A DNA stretch of 64,000 nt. Source: Heloderma charlesbogerti. Taxonomy: Eukaryota; Chordata; Lepidosauria; Squamata; Helodermatidae. The stretch lies in assembly GCA_026122225.1 (NCBI GenBank), contig JANEZZ010000983.1:620001-684000 (forward strand), given 5' to 3'. The stretch's first letter is position 1. Each line of letters opens with the position of its first letter. A program made the translations under genes and the position numbers. Positions 32,170 through 40,650 of this stretch are shown piece by piece. The notes beneath the pieces are model-generated. The model ran no database searches. It saw only the letters and a program-made list of their open reading frames with translations, and had not been told where the DNA came from.

Positions 32170-33895
32170 TGCAGACATGCCAATGCATCGTGGGTAAATG
32201 GCATCGGGCAACAAGCTGCGCCATTAGCAATCACAGCCAAGCCACTGCCCATGCTACCAACAGCCCCTCCAATGATGCCCAATGGCACCTTGGAGGGGCT
32301 GTCACCCCCCTTTCACCTCATCGATCCTTCCGGGCTCCGATCGCAATCCTGATTGTGTCGGAGCCCTCTTTTTAAAATGTTCCCAGCCCTGTTTTGCACA
32401 CAAATAGAGCTGCGAAAATAAAAAAGGTGAAAATCAGGGGTGGAGTGGGGCTCCAATCCAACCCCACCAAGGACTGTTGAGGCAACACAGCTCTTGGGGG
32501 AGTTGGATTTGGGGGGCCCACTCTCAATTTTCAGCAGGGGCACTTCCAATGGAAGCCCATGGGGTGATTGTTCTCCATAGGCCTGTGTTGGATTTTAAAA
32601 GTGCCCATGCCAAAAATCAGGGGGGGGGGCAAATCCCCCTCCAGGACTGTGTTGCCCCAACAGTCTGTGGGGAGGGGTTGGATACCCACCCCGATGTTTG
32701 GCTTTTAAAAACTTTCACAGCCCTGTTTGTGCACAAAAAAAGCACCCTGTCCTGAGAAATTGTATGGGGGAGGGATCCAATCCCCCACCATGGGCCTTTC
32801 TGGCAACAGAACCCATGGTGGGGGGTTGGATTCTTTCCCCCAAATGATTTTTGGGGACAGGGAGACTTAAATCCTAATGGAAATCTATGGAGAAGGTAAC
32901 CTCCATTGGTATTTAAAGCTCCCCATCTCCAAAAATTGGAGTGGGGGAGGGGGTCAAATCCTCCACCATTGGCCCTTGTGGCAACAGTACCCATGGTGGG
33001 GTGTTCGATTCCCCCAAATCCAATTTTCAGGGAAGGGGCACTTTAAATCCCAACAGAGGTCAACGTGTTGGGATTTAAAGCTTTGTCTCCAGCTTAGGGG
33101 AAAGATCTTTTCCCCAAACTGGGGATGAAGCTGTTTTTGTATGGGAAGGAGGGGAGGTACTGGGGGGGGGAATGGGGGGCTATGTGGGGGACCCTCTGAA
33201 GGGTCTGGCAAACCTGTACATAAGTGGGTGATTTTAACCCTATTTCCAGCACCCCACAGGATGTGAGAAAGAAGGGTTAAAATCACCCACTTACCTGCGG
33301 GTTTCCCATTCATGCCTGGGGGGGCCATCAGGGGTTCCCCCACATGCCCCCACCCCAGCCCCGCCCTCCTTCCTATAAAAAAGTAGGTTTTTCCCCAGGC
33401 TGGGGGAAAAGCCTTTTTCATGGCTTGACTTTTGACAGTCGAGCTGCGAGAAAGTTCTTTCCTGTGACCTGGAGCCAAGCTTGCCCCTCCTGCACCCCTG
33501 TATGTTTTCCAAGTGCAACATACAGGCATGCAGGGGGGGGGGCAAGCCAGTGTCCCTTGGTTTCTTGCTGTTGCACATCTGTAGAAAAACAAAGATTACC
33601 CCCCCCCCCCAAAACACATTCCTCACATTCCCCAGGCATGGGGAAGTGTGAAAATTTTTTCCTGGTCCTGTTTTTGTGCAAAAATGGGACCGGGAAAAAC
33701 TTTTAAAAAGGGCTCCAACTGCAATCAACATTGCAATCAAAGCTCGGAAGGGAGCGGGGATGAGGGGGCAAATGCGCTTTGCAAAGTGGTTTGTTTGCCC
33801 GATTGCCTGGGGATGTGCTAACCACGTAGGGTGGGTGGTTCCCAAAACAACCCACCCTGTGTGGCTAGTCACCCATCATGGGCTACAGTGATGTG
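32170..33895. mobile_element. Large inverted-repeat DNA element with internal repeats
   Basis: Outer arms are inverted copies. 32317-32404 (CCTTCCGGGCTCCGATCGCA, GGAGCCCTCTTTTTAAAATG, CCCTGTTTTGCACACAAA) matches the complement of 33665-33760 (TTTGTGCAAAAATGGGACCG, CTTTTAAAAAGGGCTCC, AAAGCTCGGAAGGGAGC). CATCGGGCAACAAG at 32202 pairs with TTTGTTTGCCCGATTGC at 33789. Inside are about four degenerate ~175-bp units (landmarks near 32468, 32642, 32787, 32963) and a further palindrome at 33219-33297 (AAGTGGGTGATTTTAACCCT and its complement). Frames up to 212 codons are not protein-like. Outer ends uncertain, class unknown. Confidence 0.62.
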
Positions 33896-35457
33896 CAAAC
33901 AGCACCACAGCGGTGCATGTCCAGTCACCTTGGACAGTTGCACCTTGTGAAGCCATGCTTACCACATATGTTCAGGCATGCACATGGTGGGAGTGGGGGA
34001 GAAGGGATAGTTGTTGCACTCCTGCTTCATAATACAGTGTTCAATTGGGCATCCAGGAAGCTGCCACATGGACATGAGCCAAAATAGATGAGATGCTGGA
34101 TATCTATGATCGAATTTCCTTTAAGTTTATTTTAAAAGCAGCTGCAGGCACCTGCAAATTGGGTCAGGGTCACAGCACTAGGGAAGATGTGTTTTAACCT
34201 GGCACTCCCCATTTTCTTGATGTAAACTGCCCCCCCCCCAGTTGCTATTTGCCCATTAGGGAAAACTTACTGGTAAAAAGGCTTTGAAGAGAAATGTAAA
34301 GAGACAGGAGATTCAATCACTAATTTCCATTATCTCACCTGGTTCCGCCCATCACCATCACATGGACCACAGCCCCTGTGTGACAGATCCTGCCCTTTTA
34401 ATCTAGGGGAGGAAGAAGCCTGCTGAAATCCCTCTTAGTATTTGTGAAAGAAATATAAAGGACATTTGGTTAGTAATATTTGATGATCATATTTAATGCT
34501 AATACTTAACACTTCTGCAACATAACACTTCATAATCTTCAAAGAGATTTATGAAACTTAACAGGCTAATCCTCACAGCAAGCCTAGGGGATAAAAGATG
34601 AAGGCCACAGCTTGAAAACCTTCCATCGCTTCAGTTTGCCTGAATGTAAATCTGGCCTTTGTGAAAAATATCTGGTCTTAAGAGGTGCCAAAGCCATGCA
34701 GATGTCCAGAAAAATCCACCACCATCTATTGGAAAGTGATGCACGCAAGACTGTAGTGCTTGGTAAACTAAAGCTGCAACCCTATACACATTTACTGGAA
34801 GTAAACTCCCTTGAAAATAATGGGATTAATTCTGAGTAGACTTGTACACTGTACATCTTTCAAAATAAAAGATGTAAAAAAATCAATCAAAAATGGTAAA
34901 ATAATCCTTTTAAATAAATAATCAGTATTTTTTTAAAACTCTGTTAACAGAGTTAACATCACAGTGATAGCCTACTTTGAAGGGTTCATTTTCTTTCCAA
35001 ATTTTCTCCCCAGTGTTCAGCAGTACATCAGATCATTCCCCAGCTACTCATCATAGCTATAAATTTTGGTTTGTCTCATGTGACTCTTTGAAGTAAAATT
35101 CAAAAGTCTGGAATTCTAAGTTTGGACTTGGGGGATCTGTCTCGTTCATTTCAGTATTTTGCAGAGGGATCCTACATTGTGGAAACTCCCAAAATAATAC
35201 ATTAATATTTGGGGCTATGCTATTCTGTTCTGCCATGTGAAGAGATATGTCTGTCTTTCTATATTTTTGTATAGTCAGCTAGTTCATGGTAAACATTAGG
35301 CAGTTTCCTCATACCCAGTAATGGACTATGACATTAGCTGTCATCTAAAAACACATTGGGGACAGAGAAACAGTCTAAGTTTGTGAGCTGGCTAGAAAAG
35401 GATGCAAAGAGGTTTCTGGCTGGCCTTTATGATCTTGGGATGTTGGACTGATGCTGC
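33896..35457. other. No gene seen; one short interspersed repeat
   Basis: 34774-34846 is a copy of the short palindromic repeat (CCCTATACACATTTACTGGA, GGGATTAATTCTGAGTAGAC). The remainder is AT-rich with no identifiable feature. Confidence 0.4.
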
Positions 35458-35465
35458 GTTAAGGC

Positions 35466-36379
35466 TAGGGATGTCGGAGAATTTCTCCACGAATCTCCGG
35501 GAGGCTGAATGCCAACGCATTCGGGCCCCCGAAATTGGTGGAGAAACGGTCTGCTCCCCCCCCCCCCCGGGATGGGACTTACCTCGTGCGAATGTCCCTC
35601 GCGGCGGCGGGTCCTGGTGGCAGTTCGGCGGCGGCAGGTCTTCTGACTGGCTGCCGCCGCCGCCATTTCCAAGTAAAGTAAAAAAAAAAAAGAAGTGATA
35701 GGCTACGTAAAGGTTTACGTAGCCTATCACGGCTAGATTTTCAAAAAACACCGTGATAGGCTACGTAAATCTTTACGTAGCCTATCATGGCTGACTTTGA
35801 AAAAAAAAAAAGCGTGTACGCAAATGGCGGCGCCCATGGGCGCCGCCATTTGCGTTCCTTATTTTGGCACAGGTAGTCTACATAAAGATTTACGTAGACT
35901 ATGGTGAAAATAAGGGCGACGCAAATAGCGTCGCCCTTATTTTCGCCATAGTCTACGTAAATCTTTACATAGACTACCCGTGCCAAAATAAGGAATGCAA
36001 ATGGCGGCGCCCATGGGCGCCGCCATTTCCGTACACGCTTCCCCCCCCCCAAAGTCAGCCGTGATAGGCTACGTAAAGATTTACGTAGCCTATCACGGTG
36101 TTTTTTGAAAATCTAGCCGTGATAGGCTACGTAAATCTTTACGTAGCCTATCACTTTTTTTTTTTTAACTTTACTTTTTTCTTTCGTGGCTGGAGAGGCG
36201 GGGCACTCCCCCCTGGCCAGAATTTCAGCGGGGAGGGATGGGGCGCCTCCCCCCCCAGCCAGGATTTCGGCGGGGAGGGACGGGCGCCTTCCCACCCGCC
36301 AAGAATTTCGGGGGGAGAAACGGAGCGCCCCCCCCGAAAAAAGCTGCGGGACCAGGTAAGGGACTTTCGTCCATCCCTA
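35466..36379. mobile_element. hAT-like MITE of the TAGGGATG family, with giant palindromic core
   Basis: A 914-bp element from TAGGGATG to CATCCCTA. Flanks GTTAAGGC (35458-35465) and GTAAGGC (36380-36386) match as an 8-bp duplication with one T lost. Outer parts are GC-rich with GAGAATTTCTCCACGAATCT at the left and GGGACCAGGTAAGGGACTTT at the right. The right part matches in type the copies ending at 301 and 39965 (both have a GGTAAG-containing right end). The centre is the palindrome described separately. No transposase; it would depend on a hAT enzyme acting in trans. Confidence 0.82.
35672..36180. repeat. Nested palindrome, arms ~250 bp
   Basis: The two halves around 35925 are nearly perfect inverted copies. 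Each half is itself a row of smaller palindromes: 35695-35730, 35751-35790 (CCGTGATAGGCTACGTAAAT and complement), 35820-35853 (GCAAATGGCGGCGCCCATGG type), 35873-35902 (GTAGTCTAC...), a central one at 35907-35944 (AAGGGCGACGC), then mirrored at 35948-35977, 35997-36028, 36059-36098 and 36119-36154. Poly(T)/poly(A) runs mark both arm ends. It can fold as one long hairpin or a chain of nine. The tyrosine-rich frames are by-products of the repeats. Confidence 0.92.
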
Positions 36380-36411
36380 GTAAGGCTGCATTTGTCTGCT
36401 CATCCCTGTAT

Positions 36412-36507
36412 TTGTTGTTGTTCAGTTGTTAAGTCGTGTCCGACTCTTTGTGACCCCATGGACCATAGCATGCCAGGCCTTCCTGTCCTCCGCTCTCTCC
36501 CGGAGCG
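36412..36507 (-). mobile_element. Bov-B LINE, 96-bp 3' end, with 15-bp target duplication
   Basis: Reads on the + strand TTGTTGTTGTTCAGTTGTTA, AGTCGTGTCCGACTCTTTGT, GACCCCATGGACCATAGCAT, the complement of the Bov-B 3' end at 59880-59974. It is flanked by TGCTCATCCCTGTAT on both sides (36397-36411 and 36508-36522). The very short length reflects early arrest of reverse transcription. The perfect duplication points to a recent event. Confidence 0.93.
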
Positions 36508-36545
36508 TGCTCATCCCTGTATAACTGTATATAAATATCTTAACA

Positions 36546-36624
36546 GTGCAATTCTATGCATGTCTATTCAGAAGAGAGTTCAATAGGACCTACTCTCAGT
36601 AACTGTGTATAGATTGCAGCCTAA
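36546..36624. repeat. Short interspersed palindromic repeat
   Basis: TGCAATTCTATGCATGTCTA, TTCAGAAGAGAGTTCAATAG, CTCTCAGTAACTGTGTATAG, ATTGCAGCCTAAG. It is the most regular copy of the family seen at 9563 and 34774. Confidence 0.6.
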
Positions 36625-36629
36625 GTAAG

Positions 36630-37520
36630 ATGGCTGGAAGAATCCTGTCACCACTAGACATTGTCTAGAGGGCCACACGATTCTTCCGTTTCTGGGAAAC
36701 CATGCTCCGTTCCCCCCCATCCCCTCGTAGCTGGCATAGTTCTCTCCACAGTGGCTACGTCTCTGCGCTCAGAAATGGTGTATGGAGATGGGGAAAAGGG
36801 AGCAGTTCCAGGGGCGGGGAGGGGACTGCTGAAGCTGCCTTATGCAGTTTCTTGTCAGGTCAACAGGCCCCTTCCCTCCCCATCCTGAAGCTGTGAAATC
36901 GCCCATCTAGGCAAAAATGCAGGGTGGCTGGACCATGGAGGAGAGGATCCATGGAGGACAGGATCCATGGAGGAGAGGATCCCCTCCATGCTCCAGCTGC
37001 CCTCCATAGGATAGTTGGCAGCCTCCAATTTTGGAGGCTGGTGACTATCCAGCTAGGATTGTACCCTAAGGGCAAAATCCTATCCAGATAGGCGGCAGTC
37101 TCCGAACTTGGAGGCGACCACCTGTCCAAAGCAGGGCAGGAGAAGCACGGAGGGGATTGTTCCCTCCATGCTTCTTCTGCCCTGCATTTTTGGCTAGACA
37201 GCTGATTGTGGCTATCTAGCCATGGGAGGATGGAGCGTGGAAGGAGGCTGCTGTACAAAACATTGGAAGTGTCATACAGCCATTTCCGCCCTCCCCACCC
37301 CAGAACACCCCCAGCCATGCCCCTTTTTGGCCGCTCCGTGCTCCTCTTGTGAGCGCGGAGGCTGGGGCTGTTCTGCGCTGCCTCTGAGGCAGTGTGGACG
37401 TGGGGGGAGGTCAGTTCTCCAGGAACCAACCTTGGAGTGTAGGCTCTGAGGTCGGTGCCCGGAAAACAACATATCCTATGGCTGTCTAGTCACTGTCTAG
37501 CAGCCATAGGATTGCTCCCT
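36630..37520. repeat. Unclassified palindromic/GC-rich repeat region
   Basis: Contains a triplicated CATGGAGGA(G/C)AGGATC block at 36932-36980. Inverted pairs include GCACGGAGGGGATTGTTCCCTCCATGC (37145-37171, split around GATT). A block beginning GGGCAAAATCCTATCC (37070) and one ending AGCCATAGGATTGCTCCC (37503-37520) are inverted at their ends. It looks like one or two MITEs of about 450 bp. No coding content. Confidence 0.45.
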
Positions 37521-38337
37521 AAGTCTCTATAATTTTCTCCACCATGGAAAACAGACTTTGCAAAACTGACCTGCGACATTTTACCATTTGGTGCCATTGG
37601 AAAAATAACAGAATATCAAAGTACTAAAGGTAGAGGGGAGAAATCAAAGTTCACAACTCTTGAAATGTCTGTGAGATTGTATTTGGACATCACTCATTCT
37701 CTAGCTCCAATTCTTGCTGTCCTTTTATCAAACCCGTCCTTCTTTCAACTTTGTCTACCTCTGTGGAATGTTACCTATTTCAAAAGAGATAAGGAAAGTT
37801 ATCTGGCTCAGCGGAACAGTTGCAAAGCACCAACTATAAAAGTCATAATTAATCATTAAAGCCCTCTAGAGAAAAAGAGCTTGTTAAAGATAGAATCTAT
37901 GCTACTTGGAGCCAGGACTAGGAGGGAAATTTTAAAAAGAAGGAAATTGAAACGATTAAGGATGACAAGTGGTTACAGTGTGACTAACCATTCTGCAAAT
38001 AACAGAGTCAAAGCATATATGCTTTTAAAATCTCTATTCCTAAGGGATTGGTAGAGGAATTTAATGAAAATGTGAGAGGAAAAAAATAGCTTTAAGGATA
38101 ATCACTGAAGCCATAATGGTATTGAGCTGTATATGGTAAAAGGAAGAATAGTAGAAATTTGGAGATGAGTCCTGCATTTGAAAAGCTTGGAGTGAAATTC
38201 TGATTCCTTTAAAATCAATGACAACCCTGAAATGACTTGCAGTCACAATTATTTAAGCAATGACATCTGCAGCTTTATATTTACAAGTCCCCTATTAACC
38301 TAGTCCACTGGGCAATGATTTAATCAACAACAATTTA
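37521..38337. other. No gene seen
   Basis: AT-rich unassigned sequence, no repeat or coding structure that I can support. Confidence 0.4.
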
Positions 38338-38454
38338 GGGCGCAATCCTTAGTTTAGACAGAAAAAAGGCCAACTCCCAGCATGCCGCAGCTAGCCCTGG
38401 CTGGTTGGGAGTTGCAGGCCTTTTTTCTGTCTAAACATGCATAGGATTGTGCCC
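38338..38454. mobile_element. Palindromic MITE family 'CATGTTTAGACAG', copy 3
   Basis: 117 bp from GGGCGCAATCC to GGATTGTGCCC, centre CCGCAGCTAGCCCTGGCTGG. The surrounding CAATTTA|...|TAAAACAC rejoins as CAATTTAAAACAC, fitting a TA duplication (Tc1/mariner type). Confidence 0.78.
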
Positions 38455-38589
38455 TAAAACACAATCAATACAATGAAATATCAAATAAATTAAATACAGC
38501 ATCAGCACAAAATGCAAATACAACAATTCCATAGAGGTAACAATGGACTAATCAGCTGATGTCTGAGTACAGACTAAACTAATAATAAG

Positions 38590-38946
38590 CTTTAAAATAA
38601 AAATCAAATATATAATATTTAAAATATTAAAAGATGTGAAATGGCCTAGGTGAACAAAAAGGGTGTTTTTTTTGGCCTGGTGTTGAAAAGATGTCACTGT
38701 AGGTACCAGGGTGGTGCGGGCAGGCCTCTCTAAGGAGACTGTTCCACAAGCGGGGAGGGAGGTACCACTGATAAGGCCCTCTCTTTTGTTGCCACCCTCT
38801 GTATGTTATACACAACTTAATGACTGAACAACTCCTCACAGAAGGGCCTCAGTGGGTGATCCTGAGATACAGGTAACTACATATGGGAAGAGCCATTTCA
38901 TTGGGTACTGAGGTTCCAAGCCATACAGGGATTTACCGGTAAAAAT
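38590..38946 (-). mobile_element. L2 LINE 3' region, part 1 (split by a hAT)
   Basis: Minus-strand L2 3' region: on the + strand GGGCAGGCCTCTCTAAGGAG, GGTACCACTGATAAGGCCC, AGAAGGGCCTCAGTGGGTGA, CATACAGGGATTTACCGGTA. This parallels 13195-13420. It is cut at ...GGTAAAAA by the hAT at 38947 and continues at 40118. Confidence 0.72.
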
Positions 38947-40117
38947 TAGTGCTGTGCTGAAAATTTCTCCCACATATTTTCCGACTGTTCTCATTCAATT
39001 TGATAGAAAAGAAATTGCTTTCAAAAATAAATTCAAAGGAGAAGAAATTTCAGAGAAATTCTCACTGGTTGGGTTCAGGGCTCTAGGGTTTCCCTTATTT
39101 ATGAGGTGGCCAAGGAGCATACGTGAGTGTACTGTCTTTCATTGTACAATAATCTCCGTGGTAGCCTGTAGCCTCCTCAGCTTCCTGCACTTCAACTGAA
39201 GCCCAGGGGAAGACATCATGAGGCAATTCCTCCCATTGGGCTTTTTCAGTTCAGGAAATAAAGGTTGCCTGGGAGGCCACACTGAAATGAAGAGATGTGA
39301 AACAGAGAGAAAAAAAAACATACAGCACTCTTCACCACCTCGCAGTCGTTAGGTGTGCTCAAAACCACCACCAAAAGAAATTCAAAATAAATTACAACAT
39401 GCCCTGGGAATGAGGCAGAAAAGTGGAAGCCTCAACATAGTTGCTGCTGTTGCCACTTGCAGTGGCAACAAAAACCCTTAGGAAAAAATAAAGAACCCGT
39501 GTTACAACTAGGGATGGAGGAGAATTCCACCACAGATCCCAGTGAGGCCAAATGCCAGCGCATTCGCCCCCCCGGAATCCGTGGTGGAGCAAAGCCCACC
39601 ACCCCCGCAAAATGTGCGCAAAACGGAGCCTACCTGGCTGTGGCTCCAGCGGCTCCAGCTCCTGCGGCCGCAAATGGCGTCCTGCATAGGGGGCGCCATT
39701 TGCATCCCTGCTTTAGCCCTGATAGGCTATGTAAATATTTACATAGCCTATCATGGGCTTGCGTAGGGATGCAAATGGCATCCCCTACGCAGGATGCCAT
39801 TTGCGTCCGCAGCAGCCTGGCAGCAGCTGGAGGCCCCACTACGGGTTGGCCCACCTGGCAGCTCCGTGGCCTGGCTGGGCAGGATTCCAGGGCGGAGGAA
39901 CGGATTGCCTCTCCCCACCTACGGAACCTGGTGGAGCCAGGTAAGCGGGGTTTCATACACCCCTAGTTACAACCCCTGCCAATAGTGAGCTCTACCTGTG
40001 AGAAACTGTTGGAGAATTTCTTCTCCCCTTGGAGAAACTTGGTGAAATTGTCCTCCTCAATTTCTCTACCCACAAATAGGCTGGAGAATTTTGAGAGGCC
40101 ATTTGTGCACAGCTCTA
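38947..40117. mobile_element. Non-autonomous hAT-like transposon, copy B (inverted relative to copy A)
   Basis: Begins TAGTGCTGTGCTGAAAATTT and ends TTTGTGCACAGCTCTA, the reverse arrangement of 8698-9447. Flanks GTAAAAAT and CTAAAAGC keep TAAAA, a worn 8-bp duplication. Without its own insertion (39509-39965) it is about 706 bp. It interrupts an L2 whose two parts rejoin across it. Frames on either strand do not match copy A frames, so there is no conserved protein. Confidence 0.78.
39509..39965. mobile_element. hAT-like MITE of the TAGGGATG family, complete copy
   Basis: A 457-bp element from TAGGGATG to CACCCCTA with a perfect 8-bp target duplication GTTACAAC (39501-39508 and 39966-39973), the cleanest evidence for a hAT origin of the family. 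Inside: GCGCATTCGCCCCCCCGGAA near the left (as GCATTCGGGCCCCCGAAA in the 35466 copy), a GCAAATGGCG...GGCGCCATTTGC pair at 39670-39704, a hairpin ATAGGCTATGTAAATATTTA and complement at 39722-39751, and another GCAAATGGCATCC...GGATGCCATTTGC pair at 39771-39806. No transposase. Confidence 0.88.
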
Positions 40118-40650
40118 CTAAAAGCCAACGTTTTGAACTGGTCTTGGAAACAAAAATGAAACCAGTGAAGGTGAGAAAGGCATGGCATATGATTTACTGC
40201 ATCTGGTCCCAGTTAAAACTCTCACTGCCATATTCTGAATCAGCTAAAATTTCTGAACAATTCTCAAAAGCAGGCCCATGTACAGTGCATTGCGTAATCC
40301 ATGCGGGACATTACCAGAGCATGGATCATTGAAGCCAGGCTATCCAGCTCCAGATAGGATCATAGCTGAGATACTAGCCGAAGCTGGTAAAAAGCATTCT
40401 GTGCCACAGAGGTTACCTGCACCTTTAATGGCAGTGATGGATCAAAGACTATCCCCAGATTACTGAGGCAGAGAGCAACCCTTCCAGACCAGGTTGAACA
40501 CCACTCATCTGGACAGAGGATAGTACTGCCTCTGTCCTGACTAGATTAAGCTTCAGTTTGTTGGCCTTCATCTAGTCTATTACCATGGCCAAATTCTGAT
40601 CCAGCACTCCTGAATTAGATGAGATCCTCCAGCACTATACCTAATAGGTT
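40118..40650 (-). mobile_element. L2 LINE, part 2
   Basis: Continues 38590-38946: AACTGGTCTTGGAAACAAAA, TACAGTGCATTGCGTAATCC, ATTACCAGAGCATGGATCAT on the + strand, as expected for the antisense of L2 upstream of its tail. Decayed; no frame longer than 60-115 codons on chance strands. Confidence 0.6.

Noticed and set aside
33291..33872. Long open frames (193 and 212 codons) on the minus strand in the GC-rich 32-34 kb region
   Set aside because: They lie in a repetitive, GC-skewed inverted-repeat element, differ between overlapping frames, and show no domain or codon pattern; composition alone explains their length.
35741..36064. Tyrosine-rich frames (YVKIYVDYG-like) that look like a repeated peptide family
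   Set aside because: They are read from the TACGTA hairpins of the nested palindrome and appear on both strands, so they reflect DNA palindromes.
36888..37429. 189-codon minus-strand frame rich in Ser/Pro/Trp
   Set aside because: It covers a triplicated CATGGAGGA block and palindromic repeats and shows no domain; a repeat by-product.
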